Positions 33,932 to 46,104 of a stretch of 64,000 bases of DNA are shown piece after piece (within the stretch, counting starts at the first letter, position 1; each line of letters begins with the position of its first letter). The stretch is taken from assembly GCA_023974075.1 (NCBI GenBank), contig CM043790.1, positions 965,326 through 1,029,325 of the forward strand, given 5' to 3'. This DNA is from Chaenocephalus aceratus (Eukaryota; Chordata; Actinopteri; Perciformes; Channichthyidae). The position numbers were made by a program, and so were the translations under genes. Under the pieces are notes generated by a model that was given only the letters and a program-made list of their open reading frames with translations, ran no database searches and was not told the origin of the DNA.

Positions 33932-34854
33932 GTAATATACATGTTGTGCATGATGGAACATAGTCAAGTTAGCTACTTAGCTAGTAGCGACGAGTAGCGA
34001 GCACGTTAGTTAGCATTACATTACTTAGCCTTGTCACTTTTAGTAGCCTTACCATAAAGTTATTATTGTATTACATGAAGTAAACCAACATTTTAAACAG
34101 TAATCTTGAGTAGTCATGATGGTAAGTATTTCGTGAAACATTTGAAGAGTAGCCTACTGCGCCATCCACCGGGTGCTAAGGAAGCAGTCAGGGAGAAACA
34201 AAGGCAGGCAGGGAGCTTTGCATGACATTCTTCTGGACGTGTTTCATTGTGATGACATTAAGGGTGAGTCAATCTGTTTGTTGGAAAGACAGTAGTTGAG
34301 TGATTACTGAGAGAAAAGTATTAGAAGAGATAATTATTCAAAGTGTTGTTACTGACCTTTTTCTCTTTTATTTCCTTTCCCTCACCTGTAACTGCTGAGA
34401 CCCTGAGGAACATGCACACTGGACTGACCTGGCAACCTGATTTCCACTGTACCTAATAGTATTTGGTTATGGTATATTATTTATATACATCAAAGGCACA
34501 ATGCACCCCCCAGAGACACACATGTATTGAGTGTGATATTTTGCATAGGTCAAGTGAAATCATCTTTACACACTAGAAAACTGTAGGAGCGGCAACTTGT
34601 TTTGAAATTGAATTTTTAATATCCGATAATAAAGTTGATCAGTTTTCTTTATTCTTCTCTCTTCCCAGCTCCATCCATCACCATTCTCTGTTCCTGCAGG
34701 TCCTGCTTGCTAATCAATGCTTTATTTTTTTACACAATTACAAATAAAGTCAATGTATTGTATGACATGAAGTTGTGCTTCATTGGGAGTCAATAATAAA
34801 TTCATTCTGCCTTCAACTGCACACTGACTGTGGACTGCACCGACATCCATGTAG

Positions 34855-34947
<93 letters not shown>

Positions 34948-34979
34948 ACTGACCCGAGACCAGCACACCCAAACACAAC

Positions 34980-34995
34980 GGCTCTTTTAAGAGCC
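34980..34995 (+). promoter_or_regulatory. Histone mRNA 3' stem-loop
   Basis: GGCTCTTTTAAGAGCC, followed by ACC, lies 32 bases after the H3 stop. It is the canonical 6-bp stem, 4-base loop of replication-dependent histone mRNAs, bound by SLBP. A purine-rich TTCAAAGAGTTG (about 35005-35016) follows at the spacing of the histone downstream element that pairs with U7 snRNA. Because that element is downstream of the cleavage site, the fragment came from genomic DNA rather than from mature mRNA. Confidence 0.93.
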
Positions 34996-35779
34996 ACCTA
35001 CAGTTTCAAAGAGTTGCAATCCTACGTTATTAATTATTAAACTGGTTAATGTATCAATTAGTTTACTGAACCGTGATGAATGAAAGAAATGAGTTAGGTA
35101 GTGGTTTACTGAAGTTACAAAGACATTAATATATGAGTAACAGGTCAGTGTAAACACAAGCTTCTGTCAATTATCGATCATTCAAACTATATACAAATAA
35201 TATGTAATAAAGTTCTAAAATAAGTATTCGGTATATTCCTTGATAGCTTTTGGAGAAGGTTGTTTTTAAGTTTGCTAAAATCTATCGTTTCAACTGTTTC
35301 ACTTTATAAAAAGGAACAGGTGAGTAGAGCATTATTGAGTTTCTTATTCTGTCAGTAAATTATCCAAATGAAATGTTTATCATTTTTAGTCAACCCTAAA
35401 CAAATTGATTGTACCTTTTAATAATGACCTTACATGGTCGCCAAAGTTTAAATAACTCAGAAAATCAAATGTTCTGAGAAAAAACAATAAATGTTTAAAG
35501 AGAGGAACGGGCCATCCCACTGAAAAACAGCCATAGAGATTAAAGGCGGCAGTGAGGGCAGTCCAACGCGGGCAGGGGAGGCAGGGCGCCCAACAGGTCA
35601 ACGAGGGGCTAAAGAAGAGATAGAGTGGCAAAGGCAACTTGATGGCCAATCGACGCAGGTGTGGGTAGAAAGAGAGAGCAAAAGACTTAAAATCAAAAAA
35701 TTATAAATTACAGAGATGTATACAAAAGAATATATTAATATATATATATATCTATCCTATATACACCATAATGTATAAT

Positions 35780-37375
35780 GATGGTGGACACTTCACCTCC
35801 AGCAGGGCAGATGGCTGCACAAGTCCATCGGGGGATGCTCCCAAAACACCGACTCACTCACAAAGAGACCAGACTTGAACACTGTCACCTGATAGGCCTG
35901 CACAAAAGCCTTCACCCCTTCGGCCTCGTATACAACCCCCCAGTTGACAGCCATGACTCCGTCCAAGTTGTACCCCCCGAGCACCCTCTTCACGAGGGAC
36001 GCGCATGGAGCGGATCAAAGTCCCGACCGCAGCACAGCACCAAACTTGCTGGCTGTCAACCTGCCCCGCCTGTGTAACTGCCACTGGGGATTTGTCCGCT
36101 GTCCTCCGGTGGCTGTCTGGATGGCAGCTTGCTGGTCTCTGCTCAGTCGCATTGAGGCAAGCATTGCCTCAAGCCCCCGACCCCCATGCCCCTTCACCAG
36201 CTCCGGCACGGTGACAATGGCCTGATGTTGAGGCTGCGGCTCTGGCTCAGGTGACAAAAGCCATGCCATGCCACACTGTGCGCCCCTCAGTGCAGACCTG
36301 AACCAGTCTACATCCTGAGTGGCGATGTCTCTGGCCAGTGGGTTGTATGTCTCCTCTCACTGTTGGTAAAGTTGAGACACCGGCTGGACTACTTTGGAAG
36401 TGCCAGGCTTCCTCCACTGGCACTCAACATCTGTGGAGCTGATCTGGCACATGGCACATATTGCCAATGCTGCAGCGTGGCTGCATTTGTACATCCCCCG
36501 TGCACAATCACAGACAGCGCTCTGCATCGCGCCATCGTCTCCCATGCAGATCTGTACAAATAAAGTAAGCACCATGTTTGTTAGCATGCTATAATAGATT
36601 GAATGAGCAATAATACAAGGATGGTCCGGATATGGGGGTGGGAGGGGTTATTTTTCCATAGTTTTGTCCTCTTGTCTGATTGTTGTTATTGTTTGTTTTT
36701 TCTGTATTTTTTGTAATTTGTGTTGTATTGGTTGTGATTGTACATTGTTTTTTATAAATGTGTATGAATACATTTTTGAAAAACATTTGATCAACAATAA
36801 AAAAGGATTTGGTCAGGATCTAGACTCAGTGTGTAGTTTATTAATTAATCAATGCTCTCTACATTAGGAAAACACATACCAGTGTACCCGAGGGAGTCAC
36901 ACACAGCTGTGCCTGGATAACCAAACAAATTGACAAGATAACCAAAACCCTTGAATCTACACACAGCAAATAAACTCAAATGACACAACGAGATGTAAAA
37001 GGAGATCACACATACAGTATAGTCGATATAAAACTGGCCGCTTTAATCTGAAGAGCAACTAAAACAAAACACGGGAGTTTACCTTGTTCTTGTGAACACT
37101 AATGTTATCCACAGCATACACAGAGACCACGAAGTTCTTAAGGAGAAAACTAGTTACTGAAACAAAACATGTTAGTGTACCTTGTTAGCTAATGTTAGCT
37201 AGCTGACATTAACGTTACACATTGCACTCATATTACTCACTGAAACCTTGTAAAGCCGGTCCCGCATGCTGGCTCTTACAGAACCGACTAACTCCCCTTT
37301 CGTGTATGTACAGCTCTCAACGTGTCCAGACTTGTAGTGATGTTCACCTCGTTTTATACTTTTATTCTCATTCTG
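35780..37375 (-). pseudogene. SWIM zinc finger-YqaJ nuclease gene, three exons visible
   Basis: The minus strand shows three exons with good splice sites. Exon A (about 37375-37229) reads GEHHYKSGHVESCTY and RASMRDRLYKVS. Exon B (about 37138-37081, acceptor TTTCTCCTTAAG, donor GTAAAC) reads NFVVSVYAVDNISVHKNK. Exon C (from about 36557, acceptor TTGTACAG) holds the SWIM finger VCDCARGMYKCSHAAAL (C-x-C-xn-C-x-H). Then come NPLARDIATQDVDW, RRGRLTASKFGAVL and NWGVVYEAEGVKAF, and in another frame GVLGASPDGLV and ALLEVKCP, the YqaJ/lambda-exonuclease catalytic Asp and E-x-K. An in-frame TGA (36357-36359) and frame changes near 36020 and 35835 break it. The C-terminus is not resolved. It is the accessory nuclease gene of the ISL2EU-like element. 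Confidence 0.8.
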
Positions 37376-37919
37376 AAAGAAACAGGTGAAATTTGCTAAC
37401 GTGACGGCCGTCTTTGTGATGGTGACGCGTATTGTGCAGGACCAGAGACCTGTAGTTCACTCAGCGGTTTCACACAAAAAAATGTGTAACTTCACAGTTT
37501 TACGACACATTTTAATTTTTTTGACTTGCAAAATATTCTTTTAAATTGACAAACATCATATGTGTCATTCGTGGCACAATTCAAACGGGATCAAAAGATA
37601 ACCTTTCTCTCTCCATTGACTTCAATGTATAATTTTACGCTTCCGGGGTCCCATGGAGGCTCCCGGAAAGGGAGGGACTTCGCCTCTCTATGGTACTCAG
37701 GGTAGCGGCGCGTGTGGCTGATGGACAGATGGATGAGCAGGCTGATGGGCAGAGGGTAGTCTCTGCAGTTTGCCTCTTCCCCCGCAGTTCTACGGGATAC
37801 AGGGAACCCTGTCTCAGGCTCCGTGCAGAGCGGCAGGACCTCTTGTTAAAAGAAAGCTTTTTTCCAGGGTTCCTCATGGGGAAGAAAATCAGGGTTTTTT
37901 ACTCCCGCTAGTTTCTGGT

Positions 37920-38370
37920 CCCAAAGGAGACGGGGGTGTCGGGAATGAGACCCATCCTCGATCTGTCAGTGTCTAACAAGGGAATGGTCTTTTCCCATGC
38001 TGACGATCAAACAGGTGCTGGAGTGTTCACCAGGGAGACTGGTGCACATCCATAGTCCTAAAGGATGCTTACCTCCATGTAACCATCATCCAGAAACACA
38101 GCAATTTCCTGCGTTTCTCATTCCTGGCTCCACGCACTTTTTCAAAGTGGGTGGAGACGGTTGGAGCAGCTACTCAGAATGGGGATGAGTGTTATTTTGC
38201 CTGGACGACCCGCTGGGGCTGGCTCGCTCCAGGAAGGGAGGAAGCGGCTTACAGACGATACAGCTCGTATCTCATCTGTCAAACCTGGGTTTCATTATCA
38301 ACTGGAAGAAGAGCTGTCCTCTTCCCTCCCAGATATTTAACTGGGAGTGGAATTTAACTCAGCCCGCATG
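37920..38370 (+). pseudogene. DIRS 2 reverse transcriptase remnant
   Basis: Fragments in different frames spell a DIRS reverse transcriptase: MRPILDLSVSNKGMVF, then MLTIKQVLE, a KDAYLHVTI block (the motif-A Asp) in another frame near 38060, and CLDDPLGLARSRKGG corresponding to the catalytic (Y)xDD with Y changed to C. NLGFIINWKKSCPLPSQIFN ends it. The catalytic dyad DD is retained but frameshifts separate the motifs. Confidence 0.75.
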
Positions 38371-38679
38371 AGAGCGCTACTCTCACAGCGGAAAGGGGAG
38401 AAAGTGACAGCTCTCCTCCGGCGCGTCACACCCCGCGGGTGCGGTGACAGCCCTCTCCGTGATGCAGCTGTTGGGCATGATGTCAGCTGGTCACGTGATG
38501 ATCCCCCTGGGTCTCCTTCACAGTGAGGAGACTCCAGAGGTGGTTTATTCGCCTGTGCATCGACCCCGTGCGTCAGAGGAGACGCATGGTGTACATTCCT
38601 CCTTCCGTGGGTTTGGATTTGACCTACTGGAAAAATCTCCACGTCAGTGGGGGTGCCCGAGCAGAGTGATGTCACACAC

Positions 38680-38960
38680 CGCAGTGTTTACAGACGCATC
38701 TCTCGCAGGCTGAGGAACGTGCATGTCACAGGCAGTGGTGGGACAGTGGCCGGCACACATGTCTCTCCATATAAACGTGCTGGAATTACTCTCCGTATGG
38801 AAAGTGATCCAGCTCTTCGTCCCGTTGCTGTACAATCAACATGTGTTGATTCGAACAGACAACAAAGCAGTGGCGGCCTACATAAATCGCCAGGGAGGTG
38901 TACGATCGGCGCAGCTGCTGAACACACCAGAGCATCATACACCCCCCTGGTGTGTAGGGA
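38680..38960 (+). pseudogene. DIRS 2 RNase H domain remnant
   Basis: In one frame: HMSLHINVLELLSVWKVIQL then VLIRTDNKAVAAYINRQGG and RSAQLL. NVLEL with the catalytic Glu and RTDN with the catalytic Asp are the RNase H hallmarks. The preceding VFTDASLAG (about 38688-38712), in a neighbouring frame, is the first-Asp motif. The domain is nearly complete but frameshifted. Confidence 0.82.
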
Positions 38961-38984
38961 AAAGCCTCACGTGCTGTCGTTCTT

Positions 38985-39413
38985 CCAGTTGCTGGACAGG
39001 AATTGGGGAAAAACATATGCTGCTGCCATTTCATCTTGCCACGTAGGTTTGGGGTCAGCGCGCTGTCATGCTATATTGCACGCACGGCTGCTTTACGCAG
39101 TTCCCAGCGTCTGTTTGTGCATTACAGAGAGCGCTCATTAGGGCAGCCTCTGTCTGCACAACGCCTGTCACAATGGCTGTGCGAGGCTGTGTCACAGGCG
39201 TATGTCTCCTCTGGGGTGGATCCCCCGGAGAACATCAAAGCGCACGGCACCAGAGGAATGTCCTCCTCCACGGCATTGCACAGAGGAATGACAGTGGAAG
39301 ACATTTGCACTGCTGCATCTTGGTCTTCCCCCTGTTCTTTTATTCTTTTTTATTTGAGGGATGTCTCCCATTCCTCTCTGACACACTCAGTACTGAGTGT
39401 CCTGTCAGAGTGA
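38985..39413 (+). pseudogene. DIRS 2 tyrosine recombinase C-terminal part
   Basis: The frame reads YRERSLGQPLSAQRLSQWLC, then IKAHGTRGMSSSTALHRG (H-x-x-R box as HGTR), EDICTAASWSSPCSFILFY and LRDVSHSSLT. The catalytic Tyr is present (LFYLRD). Only about the last third of the enzyme is recognisable; the Arg I region is deleted, with SSCHVGL of the core-binding domain at about 39030 joined directly to the C-terminal part. Confidence 0.8.
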
Positions 39414-39771
39414 GTAATGTCGGGGACACAAGTTTGCCCTCTCTCCTGCCTGTCGGCACTTAGAGAGCTGCCCTTTTCCCCCCTCTTTGATCGTTTTAAC
39501 AAGTGGGACTTTGGTCTCTACTTTTTATAAACGACAGGTATCCTATTTAGCCTACTTTTTTCCCGTATGGAGAATATTCATTTTGTAATGCTATATTCCC
39601 TGTGAATGTGATGCTCCATTCCGCATGGCGAAATGGACATGGGTTATTAACTGAGTAGGTGTGTTTTGTGCTTCTGGTAATGGACGAACCAGTGGGGCGT
39701 GGACTACATCCTGCTTCGCCCTTAACCCAATAGCGATAGCCTTAGAGGGTGAAGCCTTATACGAAATAGAA

Positions 39772-40631
39772 CTGGGGTTACGTACTGTCTTTGGTACAAA
39801 CATGCAATTGCATTTCATCTGTACAGATAGACTAAACAATATTTTCCATTTCTTGGTGTATATATGGTATTTGACAGTTGCACTTGAATTTTTCACACCA
39901 ATTTAAATGATATGTTATTCACAGGACTAATGGGGCGATTCTTCAAAGAGGAACCTATGAAGTAGGCCACCACAGTTTTGAAGCTTCTTCATACAGATGT
40001 AGCACTCCAGATCAGACTCAAATGGGTGTGTCCCAGTCAAAAGCCCAGCGGATGCCAGTGGCTGGGGGTGTTGCCAAATTGCTAGAGGGCGTTGCCCAAT
40101 TTCCCCATTTGTTCAATTCCAGGATTTAACCATGAGATGGCGCTTCATTCACAAAATACACAATGGGTGTTGTAGAAACATCAATATTTTAGATCAAATA
40201 AAGTATATAGTTTGCTTTATGCAGTATATTTCCTGTAATATTGTACAGTAGATTGAAGTAAATCAACTTATACATTAAGATAAGATAAGATGGACCTTTA
40301 TTAATCCCGTGGGGAAATTCAGTAGTTCAAACAGCAACAGGGTGAGAGTGAAAAACAGGACAGCACAGATTCACACAGATTAATAAAATCAAAAATAAGA
40401 TGAGCGATAAAAATAATAATAATAATGAGAAACTATGAAATAAGAAATTAATAAAACTCAAATGTAATTATCATATCATATATATAATGTATTGTATTAT
40501 TAAGTAATATCATACATTAACCCCATTATAGCAGATGCCACATTGAATGGATGAACACATGTATGCATCAATAATTACAACAGAGTATTTCTAAATACAA
40601 GTTGTAAAAATACTTATATGTATTTAATATT
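39772..40631. other. No gene seen; repeat copies
   Basis: 39930-40215 is a minus-strand copy of the repeat at 30715-30960. 40272-40345 (AAGATAAGATAAGATGGACC, TTTATTAATCCCGTGGGG) is a LINE 3' tail in minus orientation. The rest is AT-rich without features. Confidence 0.55.
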
Positions 40632-41160
40632 AACCCTTTGGAGTCGACCGTCACGCCGGCGTGATCAGATCACATGACCTGTTCAAGCCGGTGCCGCATA
40701 AAAACAACAGTCCGGACAACATTGCCGTGTGTTTCTGTCGAAAGTACTGGCTTGAAACTATATCCCAGTCTTTGATTCATGCAAAAAGACCCAGTAAACA
40801 CGGAGATACGGTGATATAAAGTTAATACATTTCAAAAGTATGAAATATGGAAGCACATATTTGAATATCTTCGCCATATTTGATCATTTTACGAAACGGA
40901 AAATACTGGAAACTGTAGATCCTGCTCAACAGGATGTATATGTGTATTTCTGTCGAAAGTACTGGCTTGAAAGTATATGCCAGTCTTTGTTTCATGCAAA
41001 AATACCCAATAAACACGGACATACGATGATATAAAGTTAATACAGATATATTTCAGAAGTATGAATAATGGAAGCACATATTTTAATATCTTCGCCGCAT
41101 TTTATCATTTTACGAAACGGAAAATACTGGAAACTGTAGATTCTGCTCAACAGGATGTAT
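40630..41160 (+). repeat. Two-copy ~215-bp tandem repeat, possible piggyBac left end
   Basis: TTCTGTCGAAAGTACTGGCT recurs at 40733 and 40948, and ACGAAACGGAAAATACTGGA at 40891 and 41112, a unit of 215-221 bp. Just before it, TTAACCCTTTGGAGTCGACC (about 40631) resembles a piggyBac end with its TTAA. Downstream at about 41397 a short frame KRTLNVSQALSLFFDMEEEE could be a transposase N-terminus. No matching right end was found, so the element call is tentative. Confidence 0.45.
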
Positions 41161-42384
41161 TTACCAGGAAGGGGTGAGGTAATCAGGTAAACGGAGTGAT
41201 ACGAAAAGAGACGAAGAGGGACGGCGGGAACCGAAGAGAGACGGCGGGAAATGGAGAGAGACGAAGATATACGAAGACAGGCGGCGGGAGACGAAGAGAG
41301 GCTGCGGGAGACTGCGATTGAAGTAAAGTGACAGACAAACATTGAACATTTAGATATAGTTAGATAGATTTAGAGTTTTGAAGACTCAACTATGATGAAG
41401 AGAACTCTGAACGTGAGTCAAGCTTTAAGCTTGTTTTTTGACATGGAGGAGGAGGAATCTGTGATGTTGCCCTCTGTGTCGTAGTTGACAGAAACCGCTT
41501 TGAAGCGTGGCACAGATAAAGACAGAAAAAACTGATTTTTGTACATATATATATATATATTGTATTATATTTATAATAACACTTTTGCCTTATCAGAATG
41601 AAATCCCATGCTACCTCAATCAAACTTTCACATTATCATAGTCACATCCCATGTATATATTTCCAGCTTTTAAATGGTTTCGTTGTGTATGTTTGTGTTG
41701 TGAAAAATAAAATCATTTTCAAAATCTGTTTTTACATTTTTGTTGTGATTTTGGGTCCAAAATGTTCATATAGTAGAAGATCACCTACATCCAAACGAAA
41801 TAAATATAATTAATTATGATGAATACGTTAAGTCTTCATTTTTTCACTTTTATTAAATGTTTGATATTTCCGGGTGGAAATGGTGGACTATCGGACATTC
41901 AAAATGCAGCATATTTTCACTCTTACACACATATATTCTCATTTTACATACATACATTTTCACTCTTACACACGGATATTCTCCTTTTGCTCTCATGCGA
42001 AATCTACTAAATCAAAGTATGTCATGTATATTTAGTTTTCGTTGATGAGATGAGACGGACTAAGGTGTTAATGGTGGACTATCGGACATTCAAAATGCAG
42101 CATATTTCCCCCAAGTGTCTGTCAAAATGCATTTTACGTTTCTAACTTGCAATATCAATATTTCAGCTCTCTTCACTCCAGAAGAGCGATCTCCCTCTCT
42201 CTCTCTCTGTGTGCGGGGGATCACAGGAGGGGGGAGAGCTGTGGAATGTGACTCCACACATTCCGATGGCCAATTAGTTTTAAACAAAGGGTCCCCAACA
42301 TACATATGAAACATGGGGGGGTTGGGGCTGGAGAACGGTATGGTCCTACCGTTTTCATACTTTATATATCTTAGCATATTCATA
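41161..42384. other. No gene seen; 191-bp spaced direct repeat
   Basis: GGTGGACTATCGGACATTCA followed by AAATGCAGCATATTT occurs at about 41881 and again at about 42072. A CT-rich run lies near 42188-42208. Segment 41190-41320 is a purine-rich degenerate repeat of AGACG(A/G)(A/C)G units. Confidence 0.55.
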
Positions 42385-42479
42385 CACACTGTTCATACTG
42401 CTCACAGGCTGATATCTAGTGTATTCATACCCCTCACTGTTTATTCATCATTCAATTCATTATATTTTATTCTGTAGAT

Positions 42480-43205
42480 TGTGAACATTACTTTTCACTT
42501 TACTGCTTGTTGCACCTGGTTAGAAGCTAAACTGCATTTCGTTGGCTCAGTACCTGTAATCTGTGCAATAACAATAAAGTTTAATCTAATCTTGAGCAGG
42601 AACTAATGTAGGCTATTTACTTAGTAGGCCTACATATCTGACATGAACGATTAAACACGTTTGTGCATTCTTTATGAATGCAAACCGAGTCATTTCGTTT
42701 ATTTTTAACTAAATAAATGTGATTTAATCCACATAATTTACTGTGTTAATTGTTTACTTAGTATTGTTTAACTTGAAGGTGCCTGATGTGAACATTTCCA
42801 GAATGTTTTCTTCATTTTTAAATGCCTCTGTGATGTGTTGCTACCTATTTCCCCTCGGGGACTAATAAACGAATACTATGACATTAACGATTAAACACAT
42901 TTGTGCATTCTTTATGAATGCAAACCGAGTCAAGCCGACTCTAATAAACAAATACTATATTGAACGTCTATTGAATGGCCTTTGTATGTATACAGTACAG
43001 TATAGCCCAACCATTTACACCTTCCTTTTTTCCCGTCAAGAGTTTGAATTGGAGAAAGGTAATCGGTGGTGCTTTTATAGCCTATTGCATAATAACTGTG
43101 TGATTTATATTGCTTTTCAAATACATATGGCCACCCATTTACACGGCTCTTCCCGTCAAGACTATGAATAGAACTTAGTTAGATCACTTTACATTTCTGT
43201 AAAGT
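42480..43205 (+). repeat. Left inverted-repeat arm of the two-gene transposon
   Basis: Reverse complement of 46105-46810. The repeated block with TTTGTGCATTCTTTATGAAT occurs at about 42660 and 42900. Differences between the arms are scattered single bases and short indels, so the element is fairly young. Confidence 0.85.
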
Positions 43206-43344
43206 GATCCCTCACTAGCCTACTTTAATTAAATGGTTGATATGCATGCAGATCACAGTACAGCTCGTTCAGTAAAACACGTACACATACATTATTTTGT
43301 ATTTTTATTGAAGTACTTTATAGAACCTGATGACAAGGTCAATT

Positions 43345-44456
43345 TTACTTTCCACTATGTCCACCTTTATTTTTCACAATCAATGGGAGGACTTTATTGA
43401 GGCCTGTAATCAATCGACTACATGTCTCTTGGGTCAGTCTTGTCTTCCAAAAATCCTCTATCGCTTGCATCAGCTCCTGCTTTGAGCCTGGTTTAGCCTC
43501 CTTCCGAATGTAGTCTTTCATCAAGTGCCAGACCAACTCGATGGGATTCAAATCCGGAGATTCTGGTGGAGTTTTAACCCAGTTGATTCCCTCCGCAGCA
43601 ATTCCAGCTGCAGCCGCGCTGTGCTTCGGGTCATTGTCCTGGAAGAAGCGGTGATCCGACCCAAAATGTTCCCTGATGTAGGGACCTGCAGCTTCCTTGA
43701 TTATACTGCTTTCAAAGTAGATTCTATCCATGATTCCTTCAAAGATAACCAAAGGGCCTGGACCGTGGCGCGAAATCAATCCCCAGACATGCAACTTTAT
43801 TGGATGTTTCGGCTGAGGCTTTGCAACAGAATGGTCCTTTTTGTTGAAACTGTACCTTGCAAAGTGTTCCAGAGCTACTGTGGATTCATCCGTAAATAGC
43901 ACATCATGCCAACTTTCCCCAGACTCGATCCACTGGACTGCTTGTCTCAGCCTTGCCTCTTTGTTGTGGTCTCTTATCATGGGAGTGAAACGGGTCCTGC
44001 CATATTTCCACCCAAGTTTTCTCCTGGCCTTGCGTATGCTGCTCAGTCCTAGTGAAACCCCAAAGTCCGCCTGGATTTTCCGCTTTAGGCCATGAGCCGT
44101 GAGTTCGTCGTCAGCCTTTGTCGCATTTTCGATCGCAGTCACGATATTGCTGTAAAAGAAAAAGACAAAAGCCATCAGGGAAATGCAGAGAACTGTGACA
44201 TGTCAGCTGTTTACGATACGTGCTACAGTATAGCCATACTATTAAATAAGGTATAGGCTACTTACTCTTGGAGTTTCCTTGGACCTGAGCGGATGGGTGG
44301 TTTCTCCTGAAAGTGATTTCTTAGAGTGCTCTGTGAAACTTCGATCCCAAGGCTTGCAAAGAGTTCTTGGATTTCTCTGGTTGATTTTCCATTTGCCCGC
44401 ATGACACGGACCTGCTGGGACCTCTCTCTGTTGATGCGCGTCATCCTTGCTGTCAT
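43345..44456 (-). CDS. Tc1/mariner-like DDE transposase, two exons, open
   Basis: Exon 1 runs 44456-44266 and exon 2 44149-43345. The intron has GTAAGT and CTTTTACAG sites and joins KLQ to [16 protein letters not shown] in frame, giving 331 residues from ATG 44456 (a second ATG is at 44444). The N-terminus has two helix-turn-helix units ([40 protein letters not shown]). The catalytic triad is visible: Asp in DVLFTDEST, Asp in [11 protein letters not shown], and Glu in [11 protein letters not shown]. Size and order match Tc1-type transposases (about 340 residues), which cut and paste at TA. No stop or frameshift is seen. It diverges from the BEN-like gene across about 195 bp. Confidence 0.9.
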
Positions 44457-44651
44457 AGGCAATCGTGGATTCCAGAAGCCGGTCACGCTAATTAATAGCC
44501 TACACAAGTGGGTGTGGCTGATGCCCAAACTAGACGCACCAATAGCATTCCAGGTGAAACGAACACCGCTTAGGATTCACAGATAAATAGAGTGCATCAC
44601 TTGCTTTTGGCACAACGCACAATGTTTTTTCTTTGTGAGAATCGAGGAAGA
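44457..44651. promoter_or_regulatory. Shared divergent promoter region
   Basis: Only about 195 bp separate the transposase ATG (minus) from the ATG at 44652 (plus). A TATA-like AGATAAATAGAG lies at 44581-44592, suitable for the plus-strand gene. Promoter function is inferred from spacing and orientation. Confidence 0.5.
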
Positions 44652-45980
44652 ATGGAAGCTCCCAATTTTTACCAGTCCCGGAGACCACGTCTTGCACAGG
44701 TGAGCTGACAGATTGTTAATAACCTATACTCTGCCCTTTAGACCTATTGTATGTGTGATTATTTGTGTATATACATTTCACCTGTGCTTATGTCTAATTG
44801 TGTTATATTCTGCATTCATAGGCAAAACGAAGCTCTCCCTTCAAGTCCGCCCCGCAGGTGGCTGCAAAAAAAAAGAAGCCGTCTGAAAGCCCTGCGCCCA
44901 AAAAAGCAAGCAAAGTCAGACTTGTTAAAAAGAAAGCGGTACGTGAATTATTCCTCATTGTCAATCATTGATATTACACCATCTCTCTGCTATAAAATAT
45001 ATTGTTTATTTCCATGTGACCACTGGTATTCATATTTTTGTTCTGTTTCCTATCAGGCCATCACACTTAAGCTGCTCCCGGTGTCTGCCACATGCACGGC
45101 TGGATTGGGTGACGCGGAAATCCGCGCTATTAAAATCCGTTTGACCGCAACGGAGGCACAATTGTCCGCCCTGATTCAGGAGCAGGCCTCCATGATGTCG
45201 GCACTGGAGACGGCAGAGTCAGAGCGGGCTTCCATGATGTCGGCACTGCAGACGGCAGAGTCAGAGCGGGCTTCCATGATGTCGGCACTGGAGACCGCAG
45301 AGTCAGAGCGGTCTTCCTCACGGTTGATACTAGAGACTCTTTCTCAAAGACTTTCGAATATTGAAAGAGGGACACCACCAGCACAGCAGGAACAGCTGGA
45401 CACCAGCCCGTACCAAACCAGGCGAAGACTGTTTGGGTACCATGTGGGCGAAGCAGACCCACAGCCTCTGGAGCCAGAAGCGACAACCCCGTTCACTCCC
45501 ATACTGGTGTTGGCGGCAACACCATTGCCACCGGTCATTCCAGTGCCAGTGGTCACTCCAGGGTCGGCGGTCACTCCAGGGTCGGCGGTCACTCCAGGGT
45601 CGGCGGTCACTCCATGGTCGGCGGTCACTCCTGATGAACCCACCAGGGCTGTTTCCTCAGAACGAGAGGAACGTTTTTACCAGGACAGCTTTTTTAAGGG
45701 ACAGCATCGCCCTGAGATCTATGCTGCTAATATGTTCATGGCCATAACGCCATTTGTAACATATGGGAGAATGGTGAAAATAACCAACTGGACTGGGACC
45801 AATGGGAAAATGCCTCTTCCCCTCAATGTGAAGCAACAGATTGAGTCTTATGTTTCCAATCGGTTCCCAAATCTGAACATTGACCAGTGGCATAAGATCA
45901 GGAGCCGGGTAAACGAGAGACTGAGGAGCCCCAGAAAAACAGATCCCGAAATCGCTCGTCCTGGTTTCCGCAGCAGATAG
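44652..45980 (+). CDS. Coiled-coil protein with BEN-like C-terminus, three exons, open
   Basis: Exons 44652-44699, 44822-44938 and 45057-45980 have GTGAGC/CATAG and GTACGT/TATCAG sites and join in phase to 362 residues. An in-frame ATG at 44622 would add ten. Exon 2 is Lys-rich (VAAKKKKPSESPAPKKASK), a likely nuclear signal. Exon 3 begins with a predicted coiled coil containing three 14-residue repeats of ASMMSAL(E/Q)TAESER. A Pro/Val linker follows with four VTPGSA-like hexamers. The C-terminal ~85 residues (PEIYAANMFMAITPF; MPLPLNVKQQIESYV; WHKIRSRVNERLRS) resemble a BEN DNA-binding domain. An AATAAA lies at 46022. It is probably the transposon's accessory DNA-binding protein (inference). 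A chance open frame is unlikely given splice and phase agreement. Confidence 0.8.
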
Positions 45981-46104
45981 GCCTACAGCATGTGTCTGTT
46001 ACTGTATGTCAGTTATTTTAAAATAAAATGGTGAAAACTGAACTTGAAAATTGTTTCCTCTTTTTATTTTATTTATTATTTTCGGGATGGGGAGACGTGT
46101 GTGA

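Noticed and set aside
35386..35649. 87-codon minus-strand frame inside the ISL2EU-like element, considered as the missing transposase
   Set aside because: No DDE motif or similarity that I recognise; composition is low complexity at its start.
41037..41349. Ser/Arg/Leu-rich minus-strand frames
   Set aside because: Produced by the purine-rich degenerate repeat at 41190-41320.
43525..44095. Plus-strand frames opposite the transposase
   Set aside because: Antisense shadows; the minus strand carries a complete DDE triad and good splice sites.
45130..45643. Minus-strand frames with repeated GVTADP and TSWKPAL
   Set aside because: Antisense of the 42-bp and 18-bp coding repeats in the BEN-like gene.
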